From positions 682,001 to 746,000 of the forward strand of contig NZ_WJIE01000001.1 of NCBI RefSeq assembly GCF_009649845.1: DNA of 64,000 nt, in the 5' to 3' direction. This DNA comes from Polyangium spumosum (GTDB taxonomy: Bacteria; Myxococcota_A; Polyangia; Polyangiales; Polyangiaceae). The notes below the pieces were generated by a model. The model was given only the letters and a program-made list of their open reading frames with translations, was not told the DNA's origin and searched no databases. Shown in pieces: positions 14,092-22,616 of this stretch. Positions within the stretch are counted from its first letter, which is position 1; each line of letters opens with the position of its first letter. The translations under genes were made by a program, and so were the position numbers.

Positions 14092-16896
14092 ATGACCATG
14101 CACCCTTCGGCGGCGTCACGTTCATTTCGCCGCTCGATCCATTCTCTCCTCGCCATCGCTCCGCTGCTCGCGGGGCTCTCGGCCAGCGCGGAGGCGTCCG
14201 CCGCGACGCCTTACACCCTCTTCGAGAGCGGCCAGGTCCGGCCCGTCGCGCTCTCGCCGAGCCAGAACCTGCTCTTCGCCGTCAATACGCCGGACAACAG
14301 GCTCGAGATCTACCACGTCGACGCGAATGGCCTCAGCCATCGCAGCTCCGTGCCCGTGGGGCTCGAGCCGGTCTCGGTCGCGGTCCGCTCCGATAACGAG
14401 GTCTGGGTCGTCAACCACCTCTCCGACAGCGTGAGCATCGTCCAGGTCGGCCCGCTCGGGCGCGGCGTCGTGAAACGCACGTTGCTCGTCGGCGACGAGC
14501 CACGCGACATCGTGTTCGCCGGGCCGGGGAAAAACCGCGCTTTCATCACCACGGCGCATCGCGGCCAGAACGTGCCGTACGACCCCCAGCTCACGACGCC
14601 CGGCGTGGGCCGCGCGGACGTGTGGGTGTTCGACGCCGGGAACCTCGGCGCGACGCTCGGCGGCACGCCGCTGAACATCCTCACGCTCTTCAGCGACACG
14701 CCCCGCGCGCTCGCGGTGACGCCCGACGGTTCACGCGTGTATGCGGCGGCGTTCCATTCGGGCAACCGCACGACGGCCCTGAGCGAGCTCGCCGTGCCCG
14801 ACGGCGGCGAGGCGGCCGGCGGCGTGCCCGGGCCCAATACCAACTGGCAAGGCATCCCCGCCCCCGAGGTGGGTATCATGCTCAAGCACGACGGCGCGCA
14901 CTGGAGGGACGTCGTCGGGCGCTCCTGGGACAGCTCGGTGCCCTTCACCCTGCCCGACAAGGACGTGTTCGTCATCGACGCAAACGCCAACCCCCCGGCC
15001 CAGCTCGCGGGCGCGTCCGGGTATTACACCGGCGTCGGGACCATCCTCTTCAACATGGCCGTCAATCCCGTGAACGGGAAGGTCTACGTCAGCAACACCG
15101 AGGCCCGGAACGACCTGCGCTTCGAGGGTCCGGGCACGTTCGCGGGCGAGACCTTGCGCGGGCACCTGCACGAGAGTCGTATCACGGTGCTCGGGACGGG
15201 CGTCACGCCGCGCCACCTGAACAAGCACATCGATTACGACGCCTACCCGGCCCCGGCGTCCGTGAACGAAAAGACGCTCTCGCAGCCGGTCGGGATGGCC
15301 GTCTCGAGCGACGGCGCGAAGCTCTACGTGGCGGCGTTCGGATCCTCGAAGATCGGCGTCTTCGACACGGCGGCGCTCGAGAACGACACATTCACGCCGA
15401 GCGCGGCGAACCACATCGAGCTCTCGGGCGGCGGCCCGACGGGTATGGTGCTCGACGAGGCCCGCGGGCGCATGTACGTGCTCACGCGGTTCGACAATGC
15501 GATCGCCGTCGTCGACACCGCGGCGAAGGCGGAGATCGGGCACGTCGCCATGCACAACCCCGAGCCGACGAGCGTGATCGAGGGGCGCGCGTTCCTCTAC
15601 GACGCGCGCCTGTCGGCGAGCAACGGCGAGTCGGCCTGCGGGAGCTGCCACGTCTTCGGCGATTTCGACAGCCTGGCCTGGGACCTCGGCAACCCCGACG
15701 GGACGGTGCTGAACAACCCCGGCCCGTTCGTCCCGCTCAGCCCCGAGGGCGAGGCCGCCTTCGGGACCACGGATCCGCTGCTCGGCCAGGACCCCGATTT
15801 CCACCCGATGAAGGGGCCGATGACGACGCAGAGCCTGCGCGGAATGGCGAACCACGGCCCGATGCACTGGCGCGGCGACCGGACGGGCGGCAATGACGAG
15901 GCGTCGTCGCAGCCGGACGACGGGGCCTTCGACGAGGACGCGGGTTTCAAGAAGTTCAATGGCGCGTTCGTGGATCTGCTCGGCCGGGACACGACGCTCT
16001 CCGCGGCGCAGATGCAGAAGTTCACGGACTTCATCCTCCAGGTGATGTACCCGCCGAACCCGATCCGGAACCTCGACAACTCGCTCACGGCCTCGCAACA
16101 AGCCGGTCGTGATTTCTTCTTCAACGTCACGGTCGCCGGCCAGGGCGCCTGCGAGGCCTGTCACCGCGTCGATGAGGAGGCGAACCCCGGTGATGCCTTC
16201 CCAGGCTTCTTCGGGACCGCGGGCTTCGGCTCCTTCGACGCGACGACGCAGATCCTCAAGGTCCCGCACCTGCGCAACGTGTACCAGAAGGTCGGCATGT
16301 TCGGCGCGGGCTTCACGAGCGGGAACCGGCCGCCGGATCCGTTCCTCGGCGATCAGGTCCGCGGCTTCGGCCTCAATCACGACGGCACGGTGCCGGAGCT
16401 GTTCACGTTCAACAGCGGCTTCGACGAGGTCCCGCTGAACCCGCTCGGCATCCCGAACACGCCCGCGGGCACGCAGGCCAAGCTCGACATGGAGCAATAC
16501 CAGCTCGCCTTCGAGACGAACCTCGCGCCCATCGTGGGCCAGCAGGTGACGCTGACGCAGGACAACTGCGCCGTGACGTCGCCGCGCGTCGATCTGCTCG
16601 TGGCGCGCGCCGACGCGGGCGAGTGTGATCTCGTCGCGAAGGGCCGGATCGTCGAGGAGATCGGGTTCGTGTACGTCGGCAGCGGGCAATTCAAGGTCGA
16701 CATCGGCGCGTCGCCGCCCATCTCGAGGGCCCTGATGGAGGCCGTGATGACGGCGGGCAACCTCGCGCTCACGTATACGTGTGCGCCTCCGGGCTCGGGC
16801 GTCCGCATGGGTATCGACCGCGACCTCGACGGCTACCTCGACGGCGACGAGCGCATCGCGTGCAGCGACCCGGCCGACCCGACGAGCACGCCGTGA
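14092..16896 (+). CDS. Secreted YVTN beta-propeller protein with di-heme cytochrome c region
   Basis: The 934-residue protein is placed at ATG 14092, six bases after GGAGG (14081-14085); ATG 14089 is also in frame. A Sec signal peptide ends near SAEASA (about residue 35). Residues about 40-500 contain repeated propeller blades (ALAVTPDGSRVYAAAF, GMAVSSDGAKLYVAAF). The C-terminal 400 residues carry two heme-attachment motifs, CGSCH (516-520) and CEACH (687-691), plus a MHWRGDR segment seen in related di-heme proteins. A final DRDLDGYLDGDE looks calcium-binding. It is probably periplasmic or surface electron transfer or oxidation. No biogenesis genes are adjacent. Confidence 0.85.
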   Translation: MTMHPSAASRSFRRSIHSLLAIAPLLAGLSASAEASAATPYTLFESGQVRPVALSPSQNLLFAVNTPDNRLEIYHVDANGLSHRSSVPVGLEPVSVAVRSDNEVWVVNHLSDSVSIVQVGPLGRGVVKRTLLVGDEPRDIVFAGPGKNRAFITTAHRGQNVPYDPQLTTPGVGRADVWVFDAGNLGATLGGTPLNILTLFSDTPRALAVTPDGSRVYAAAFHSGNRTTALSELAVPDGGEAAGGVPGPNTNWQGIPAPEVGIMLKHDGAHWRDVVGRSWDSSVPFTLPDKDVFVIDANANPPAQLAGASGYYTGVGTILFNMAVNPVNGKVYVSNTEARNDLRFEGPGTFAGETLRGHLHESRITVLGTGVTPRHLNKHIDYDAYPAPASVNEKTLSQPVGMAVSSDGAKLYVAAFGSSKIGVFDTAALENDTFTPSAANHIELSGGGPTGMVLDEARGRMYVLTRFDNAIAVVDTAAKAEIGHVAMHNPEPTSVIEGRAFLYDARLSASNGESACGSCHVFGDFDSLAWDLGNPDGTVLNNPGPFVPLSPEGEAAFGTTDPLLGQDPDFHPMKGPMTTQSLRGMANHGPMHWRGDRTGGNDEASSQPDDGAFDEDAGFKKFNGAFVDLLGRDTTLSAAQMQKFTDFILQVMYPPNPIRNLDNSLTASQQAGRDFFFNVTVAGQGACEACHRVDEEANPGDAFPGFFGTAGFGSFDATTQILKVPHLRNVYQKVGMFGAGFTSGNRPPDPFLGDQVRGFGLNHDGTVPELFTFNSGFDEVPLNPLGIPNTPAGTQAKLDMEQYQLAFETNLAPIVGQQVTLTQDNCAVTSPRVDLLVARADAGECDLVAKGRIVEEIGFVYVGSGQFKVDIGASPPISRALMEAVMTAGNLALTYTCAPPGSGVRMGIDRDLDGYLDGDERIACSDPADPTSTP

Positions 16897-16946
16897 AGCA
16901 TTGACAATCGCGGGGAGGCCTGGAAAAACCGTCCCGGCCCCCCGCG

Positions 16947-18629
16947 ATGCCGCCCCCGCTCCCTCGCCTCCTGCCCGCCCTCCCGCTGCTCGTGTTGCTC
17001 GCGGCCTGCGCCCCCGCGCCGCCGTCCCCATCCCCCCAAGCACCCCCGCCCCCGGAGGCGCCCGCGCCGCCGCCGCCGCGTACGCTCCCGCTCGCGCCGC
17101 CGCCGTCGCAAGCGCTGCCGCCTCCACCTGCGCCGCCGCCCCCGCCCTTCCGCTCCGACGAGGTCTTCCGCCTCGCCGTCCGCGGGGGCCACGTCATCGA
17201 CGGCTCGGGCGCCCCGCGCCGCCGCGCGGATGTGCTCGTTCGCAAGGATCGAATCGCCTTCGTCGGCGACGTCGACCCCTCGGTGCGCGCCGAGCGCACG
17301 ATCGACGTGGCGGGCGCGGTCGTCACGCCCGGCTTCATCGACGCCCATTCTCACGGCTCTCCGCTCGGCGACGTCGAATACGCGCTCGCCATGGGCGTCA
17401 CCACGCTCGTGGTGGGCCAGGACGGGCGCAGCCCCGCCACGCGAATCGGCCCCTGGCTCGCCAAGGTCGAAGCGGGCAGGCCTCGCGTGCACGTCGCCGC
17501 CCTCGTCGGGCACGGCACCGTCCGCGGCCTCGTCGGCGCCGCGCCTCATACCAAGCCGCGCCCGGCCGAGCTCCAGCGAATGCGTGATCTCGTCGCGCAG
17601 GCCCTCCATGACGGCGCATTTGGCCTCAGCACCGGCCTCGAATACGATCCGGGGCGCGGCGCCTCGATGGACGAGCTCGTCGCCCTCGCCGAGCCGGTCG
17701 GCGCGCGGGGCGGCGTGGTGATGAGCCACCTCCGCAGCGAGGACGACGACCGCATCGAAGCGTCACTCGACGAGCTCTTCGAGATGTGCCGCAGGGCCAA
17801 AGCCCGCGCGCACGTCGCGCACCTGAAGATCGTCCTCGGCCGCGGCGCTCCGCGCGCCGAAGCATTACTCGCGCACATCCAGAGGGCCCGCGCCCAGGGC
17901 CTCGCCGTCACGGCCGACCTGTATCCGTACGCCGCGAGTTACACCTCCACCGCGGTCCTCTTCCCCGACTTCGCGCGCCCGCCGTCCTCGTATACGAATG
18001 CGCTCCGGAGCCGCCGCCCGGAGCTCGCGGCCTTCTTGCGGGCCCGCGTCGAGAAACGGAATGGCCCCGGGGCGGTGCTCTTCGGGACGGGTGGGTTTGC
18101 AGGACGAACACTCGCCGAGGTCGCCGCGTCGCGGCGCGTGCCCTTCGAGGACGTGCTCATCGACGTGGGGCCAAACGGCGCGGAGGCTGCGTATTTCGTG
18201 ATGGACGAGGCGGTGGTCGCGCGCCTCTTTCAGGATGCCTTCGTCATGGTCGGGACCGACGGCGGAGGCGGCGGGCGGCATCCGCGCGGGTTCGGGGCGT
18301 TCGCGCGGGTGATCGAGGAGCTCGTCGAGAAACGAAAGCTCGTCTCGCTGGAGGAGGCGGTGCGGAAGATGTCGGATTTGCCGGCGCGGACGCTCGGGCT
18401 CGAAGGGGAGCGGGGGTGCCTCCGCGAAGGGTGCGGGGCGGACCTCCTGGTGTTCGCCCCGGAGGAGATCCACGAGCGCGCGAGCTTCACGGCGCCGCAT
18501 CGGCTGGCGGCGGGGATGCGCTTCGTGGTGGTCGGGGGCGTCGTCGAGCGCGAGGGCGGGAAGGCGACGCCGGGGCGCGGAGGGCGCGTGTTGCGGTTCG
18601 CGGGCGGCGAAGCGGCAGATAAAAAGTGA
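16947..18629 (+). CDS. N-acyl-D-amino-acid deacylase family amidohydrolase, lipoprotein
   Basis: This 560-residue protein has a lipobox LAAC (Cys21) followed by about 50 residues of Pro/Ala-rich stalk. The amidohydrolase domain begins at FRLAVRGGHVIDGSG and contains the metal motif DAHSHG, a MSHLRSE segment (metal-site His), a HVAHLK segment and the C-terminal TDGGGGGRHPRGFGAF. These match D-aminoacylase/dihydroorotase-like enzymes that hydrolyse N-acyl amides. The Asp usual after the first HxH is Gly here. The enzyme is predicted to sit on the periplasmic or outer face. It converges on the T6SS operon with a two-base gap. Confidence 0.85.
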   Translation: MPPPLPRLLPALPLLVLLAACAPAPPSPSPQAPPPPEAPAPPPPRTLPLAPPPSQALPPPPAPPPPPFRSDEVFRLAVRGGHVIDGSGAPRRRADVLVRKDRIAFVGDVDPSVRAERTIDVAGAVVTPGFIDAHSHGSPLGDVEYALAMGVTTLVVGQDGRSPATRIGPWLAKVEAGRPRVHVAALVGHGTVRGLVGAAPHTKPRPAELQRMRDLVAQALHDGAFGLSTGLEYDPGRGASMDELVALAEPVGARGGVVMSHLRSEDDDRIEASLDELFEMCRRAKARAHVAHLKIVLGRGAPRAEALLAHIQRARAQGLAVTADLYPYAASYTSTAVLFPDFARPPSSYTNALRSRRPELAAFLRARVEKRNGPGAVLFGTGGFAGRTLAEVAASRRVPFEDVLIDVGPNGAEAAYFVMDEAVVARLFQDAFVMVGTDGGGGGRHPRGFGAFARVIEELVEKRKLVSLEEAVRKMSDLPARTLGLEGERGCLREGCGADLLVFAPEEIHERASFTAPHRLAAGMRFVVVGGVVEREGGKATPGRGGRVLRFAGGEAADKK

Positions 18630-18631
18630 CG

Positions 18632-20476
18632 TCAGCCACGCTTGTTCGCGCGGAATGCGTCGAGCGCCGCGAGGGCCCCACCGGCCGCGCCTTTGTCGCC
18701 GGCGACGTTTTTCGTCCATGAACGCAGGATGGGCATGAGCGCCGGCCTCTGGATGTGGAGCTCGTCGAGCACGGCGTTGGCTTGTCCCTTCACGAGGGAC
18801 GCGACGATCCGCGCATATTCGCCGGGCTCGATCGGCCCCCGGAAGCCCTCCACGGCGGCGACGTAGGCGCGGTCGTACCTGGCCCGCGCGTCATGCTCCC
18901 CGCGGGACGCTTCGTCCGCGAGCTCGCGCGAGAATCGACGCTCGGCCGCCGCGAACGTCCCCTCCGACCATTCGCGCCGCCGGAGGATGTCGGCGCGGGC
19001 CTCGTGTTGCTCGGCGATTTCGGCCGAAATGGCGGCGAACTGCTCGATCGAGAGGGCCGCCGGGTCGACGTCGGGCAAAGGCGCAGGCGCAGGCGCGGCC
19101 TCGGCAGGCGCGGAGGGCGGCGGCGCGGAGGGAGGGGCGGCGTCGGGCGGCGCGGGGGCGCGGAGCGCGGCGAGGGGCCCGATCATGGGCGGAGCCGCCG
19201 GCAGGCCCGGCGAGGCCAGGTCGGGCGGGGGCGGCGGCACGGAGGACGGGGGCCGCGGCGGCGGCGCGGGCGGCGGCGCGGGCGGCGGCTCGAAGGACAG
19301 CTTGGGCTTGATGAAGGGCAACGCCGCCCCGGGATCGACCCGCGGAGGCTCGGCCGACAGGCTCGTGGTCTCCTCGATCGAGAGGTCACCCGCGAGCTCC
19401 CCGGGCGTGAACGGCAAAGCAGGAGACCCCGCGGCTTGCTGGCTCGAACGCCAGTCGAGCTGGACCGTCCCCGGCTGGCCGGCGCCCGAGAGCCGCCGAT
19501 CGCTCTCCTCCGTCGTCACCACGACGCACACGTCCTCCATCGGCGACGCGAGCGCCAGCGTGCCCCGCCACGTGAGCGAGCCGATGCCCCGGTTCGTGTC
19601 GAGGAGGAGCGTATCGCACCGGAAGCTCAGCTCCGCGGGCGCGCCGCTCTTCTGCACGAGCGCGCGTGGCTTCACGAGCTGCAAGCGCGTCGAGAGGTGC
19701 GGCGCGTGCGGGTGGAGGTTCGTCAGCGAGATGGGCTCGTCCCCGCGGATCTCCGCGACGCGCTGATCGAACGGCGCCGTGTTGAAGAACGACGCGTCGA
19801 TCCCCGCAGGCAAGGGTCCGTCCCCGAGCCGGTGGTGATCCCAGCCCGAAGCGTGTCGCGGGAGTTTGTCGCTTCGATCGGGCCACGTCGGCGCGATCGG
19901 CCCGAAGCCGACCGGCGGGATCACGTCCGAGGGCCTCGCGAGGCGGAGGCCCGGCGGCCCGAAGTTGGGCACGCGCCGGAGGTTGCGCGCATCGAGCGGC
20001 GTGTTCGGCGGCACGCCGACCGGGTTCGTCGTCCCCGGCCCACCCGCGGCCCGCTCCCACCGCAGCGCGATACGGCCGGACGGAGGCTCCTCGATCAAGC
20101 GCCCGTCTGCGGTCCACGCGCGCTCGCCGTGCACCTCGATCGTCTTGTCGAGCACGTCGCCGACCACGAGCCGCGCGAAAAAAGGCCCGCTCAGCGCGGC
20201 GTGGGGCGCGTACGCGTGGCCGACGAGCAGGATGTCCGCGCCTCGCTTGAACGGGGCGAGATCACTCGCCGCGCTCAGGCTGCGCCGCTCGTCGTCGTCC
20301 CAGTATTCGTCGTGCTCGTTCGGATCGTCCTGCTCCTCGGCGAGGACCGAGAGCTCGGGCGCGAGGGCGAAGGTCGCCTTGCAGACGACCGTGAGCACGT
20401 ACGCGCCCTCCCGCGGCTGCCAGACGATCGAGCCGACACGAAGCGGGCACGCCGAGACGACGTCCATCGAGCCCAT
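18632..20476 (-). CDS. DUF2169 domain protein (T6SS accessory)
   Basis: This 614-residue protein is the last gene of the leftward T6SS operon, three bases after the PAAR-like gene. Residues about 1-330 match DUF2169, including the motifs VVCKATFALAP and HAYAP. A long Pro/Ala/Ser linker (about 380-470) leads to a helical C-terminal domain (about 480-614). DUF2169 proteins accompany VgrG and DUF4150 tips and are thought to help load or assemble effectors. The C-terminal domain has no nuclease, lipase or amidase motif that I can see, so it may be structural. Confidence 0.85.
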   Translation of the reverse strand: MGSMDVVSACPLRVGSIVWQPREGAYVLTVVCKATFALAPELSVLAEEQDDPNEHDEYWDDDERRSLSAASDLAPFKRGADILLVGHAYAPHAALSGPFFARLVVGDVLDKTIEVHGERAWTADGRLIEEPPSGRIALRWERAAGGPGTTNPVGVPPNTPLDARNLRRVPNFGPPGLRLARPSDVIPPVGFGPIAPTWPDRSDKLPRHASGWDHHRLGDGPLPAGIDASFFNTAPFDQRVAEIRGDEPISLTNLHPHAPHLSTRLQLVKPRALVQKSGAPAELSFRCDTLLLDTNRGIGSLTWRGTLALASPMEDVCVVVTTEESDRRLSGAGQPGTVQLDWRSSQQAAGSPALPFTPGELAGDLSIEETTSLSAEPPRVDPGAALPFIKPKLSFEPPPAPPPAPPPRPPSSVPPPPPDLASPGLPAAPPMIGPLAALRAPAPPDAAPPSAPPPSAPAEAAPAPAPLPDVDPAALSIEQFAAISAEIAEQHEARADILRRREWSEGTFAAAERRFSRELADEASRGEHDARARYDRAYVAAVEGFRGPIEPGEYARIVASLVKGQANAVLDELHIQRPALMPILRSWTKNVAGDKGAAGGALAALDAFRANKRG

Positions 20477-20479
20477 GCC

Positions 20480-20881
20480 TCAGGGCGCCAGGAGCAGGAC
20501 GCGCACCTGGCTCGGGACGATACGCATGCCCGGCGCGTTCGTGCTGTTGTGGATGTTCACGCTCGTCAGGCGCGTGCCCGGCAGGCCACCCACGAGCACC
20601 GAGAACGCGGCCGTGAGGCTACGCGTCGGGCCCATCACGGTCCCGCTCGCCACGCCCGTCGCGATGCCCGGGTTGTCGCCGAGGCTGATCGGGATCATCG
20701 TCGCGAGGTTGTGCGCGGGCGTGCCTCCGTAAAGCACGACGGGCACGAACGGGATCCCGAGCGGGCCGATGGAGAGGTTCGGGTACGGGATCGGGATCGG
20801 CGCGGGCGCGGGCGGTATCGGGGTGAGGCACACGTCCGGGAAGCCCAGGTTGAGCCCACCCATCTGCGAATTCGCGAACAT
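20480..20881 (-). CDS. PAAR-like spike-tip protein (DUF4150, PIPY motif)
   Basis: This 133-residue protein starts at ATG 20881 with GGAGG upstream. It is short, glycine- and proline-rich, and contains PIPIPYPN, the motif that named the PIPY class. It also contains the MGGLNLGFPDVCLTP opening typical of DUF4150. These proteins are thought to cap the VgrG trimer of type VI secretion systems in place of a classical PAAR. There is no C-terminal effector extension, so any cargo would have to be carried by a separate protein. It lies between DUF3540 and DUF2169 with gaps of 11 and 3 bases. Confidence 0.9.
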   Translation of the reverse strand: MFANSQMGGLNLGFPDVCLTPIPPAPAPIPIPYPNLSIGPLGIPFVPVVLYGGTPAHNLATMIPISLGDNPGIATGVASGTVMGPTRSLTAAFSVLVGGLPGTRLTSVNIHNSTNAPGMRIVPSQVRVLLLAP

Positions 20882-20892
20882 CTCCGTGCCTC

Positions 20893-21546
20893 CTAGCCGA
20901 GCTGGATCTGCTTGCCGTCGACCTTGATGAGCTCCTCGGCGTGCAAGACCGCGTGCTCCGCGCGCATCGCCAGCGTCGTCTCGGCCGCGTAGTCGACCTT
21001 GTTCGCCTTGAGCTGATCGATGTCCTCGACCGTGCGGAACGACCGCTTCACGCGCTCGGAGACGCGCTCGAAGATCGACTCGCGCGTGGCGCCGACGGTC
21101 TTGATCGCCTCGACCTCGGCCTTGAGGCGATCGCCGAGGTAGGCGAGCTTCTGCACGAAGAGCTTGCCCTCGAGCGCGCTCACCGAGAGCGCCCGACCGA
21201 CGAGGCTGAGCTCGTCGCCCGACGCCACGCTCACGCCCTTGGCGCCGCGCAGGCCGAGCTTGCCCGAGCCCACGACGACGTCGAGATCCCCCTCGACCTC
21301 GAGCCTCGTCTTCGTCTCGCCCTCGGCGCCTTCGAGCACGGCGAGCACGAAGCAACGCCCCTGGGGCCCGAACGAGCAGAGCACGACGTCGCCCGGCGCG
21401 GGCGCGACGAGGCAGCTCTTCGCGCGTCGGGCCGAACAATCGAAGTCACCCACCCTCACCGTGAAGACCCCGTCCTTCACGTCGACGACCGTCCCCTCGT
21501 CGACCGTCGTGAGCTCGCGATTCAACTTCCGTGCGGCAGCGTGCAT
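20893..21546 (-). CDS. DUF3540 protein (T6SS accessory)
   Basis: The protein has 217 residues, starting at ATG 21546 with AGGAG six bases before. The N-terminal half has beta-rich OB-like sequence (GTVVDVKDGVFTVRVG, then PGDVVLCSF). The middle has short repeats (LGLRGAKGVSVASGDELSLVG) like the VgrG beta-spike. The C-terminus is a long helix ending in ELIKVDGKQIQLG. DUF3540 is found almost only beside DUF2169, pentapeptide and DUF4150 genes in T6SS clusters. It may extend or adapt the spike; the exact role is unknown. Confidence 0.88.
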   Translation of the reverse strand: MHAAARKLNRELTTVDEGTVVDVKDGVFTVRVGDFDCSARRAKSCLVAPAPGDVVLCSFGPQGRCFVLAVLEGAEGETKTRLEVEGDLDVVVGSGKLGLRGAKGVSVASGDELSLVGRALSVSALEGKLFVQKLAYLGDRLKAEVEAIKTVGATRESIFERVSERVKRSFRTVEDIDQLKANKVDYAAETTLAMRAEHAVLHAEELIKVDGKQIQLG

Positions 21547-21566
21547 GCGTCTCTCCTGATCGAAGG

Positions 21567-22616
21567 TCAATACGGCGGGTTCCAGTCCTCGGACGTGCTC
21601 ACGTCGGCCTCGTCGCCGAGGGCGGCGGCGCGGCTGCACCAGATCGTATCCTTGTCTTTGACGCGGTGGAAACGCGTCCGGAAGACCTTGGCGCCCTTGA
21701 AGTCGGCCGCCGAGACGTCGGCGTGCGTGAAGTCGGCGTAGGTCAGGTCGCAGTCCACGAGCCGCGCCCCCTCGCACGCGGCGCGGTGGAAGATGGCCTC
21801 GTCCACGCGCGCGCCCGAGAGATCGGCGAGGGGCAACTTCGCGTCGGCGAAGAGCGCTCGCGTGAGGCATGCCTTCGTGAAGGTCGCCCGCGCCATCTTC
21901 GCCTCCACGAAGACGGCCTGCTGCGCCTCCGCGCCGTCGAAGCGCGCCTCCACGAGGTTCGCCCGCATGAAGTTGCACTGACGCACGATCGCCCGCTCGA
22001 AGGAGGCGCCCTCGACGTCGGCGTCGATGAACTGCGAGAGCGTCAGGTCCATCCCGGCGAAGTTCACGCCCCGGAGCCTGGCGCCGATGAAGAGCGTGTT
22101 GTCGAAGCGCGCCTCGCTGAAGTTGGTCTCGGTGAGATCGGCCTTGTAGAGCGTCGTCTGCTTGAGGCACGCCCGCGCGAGGATCATGCCCGTCACCGTG
22201 CACTCGACGAACCCGGCGCGATCGAGGTTGCACCCCGAGAGATCGGCGCGCGAGAGATCACTCTGCGCGAAGCCCGAGATCACGAGGTCGGAGCCCGACA
22301 GCCGCGCCTCCGTGAGATCACACTGGTAAAACTTCACGACGGGCATGTTCCCGCCGCGCAGATCGGCCCCGCGCAACGTCGAGCGGTTCCACACGGCGTG
22401 GCGCAGGTTCGCCTCGTTCATGCGGGCGCCGTCGAAGTCGCACTCGCTGAGCACGCTCTCCTTGAACAGGCAGCCGCCGAGGTTCGCCCCGCGGAACGAG
22501 ACCTTTTCGAAGATGCCGCCGGAGAGATCGGCGCCGGCGAGATCGAGGCCCGAGAGGTCGATCCCCGAGAGGATCTCCCCGCCCTTGACCCTCTGCACGA
22601 GCTCGGTCTTATCCAC
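21567..22616 (-). CDS. Pentapeptide-repeat protein (T6SS accessory)
   Basis: The protein has 349 residues from GTG 22616, which is preceded by AAGGAG. Nearly the whole chain from about residue 18 to 330 follows the A(D/N)LxX pentapeptide pattern (for example LSGLDLAGADLSGG), which folds as a square right-handed beta-helix. The start overlaps the 3' end of the upstream DUF2169-pentapeptide gene by eight bases, indicating translational coupling. In T6SS clusters such proteins are thought to form an adaptor or plug with DUF2169 and DUF3540. It is unlikely to be a gyrase-protecting Qnr protein given this context. Confidence 0.9.
   Translation of the reverse strand: MDKTELVQRVKGGEILSGIDLSGLDLAGADLSGGIFEKVSFRGANLGGCLFKESVLSECDFDGARMNEANLRHAVWNRSTLRGADLRGGNMPVVKFYQCDLTEARLSGSDLVISGFAQSDLSRADLSGCNLDRAGFVECTVTGMILARACLKQTTLYKADLTETNFSEARFDNTLFIGARLRGVNFAGMDLTLSQFIDADVEGASFERAIVRQCNFMRANLVEARFDGAEAQQAVFVEAKMARATFTKACLTRALFADAKLPLADLSGARVDEAIFHRAACEGARLVDCDLTYADFTHADVSAADFKGAKVFRTRFHRVKDKDTIWCSRAAALGDEADVSTSEDWNPPY

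Noticed and set aside
21567-22616. Qnr-like quinolone resistance protein
   Set aside because: Pentapeptide repeats alone are not specific; translational coupling and neighbours place it in the T6SS set.
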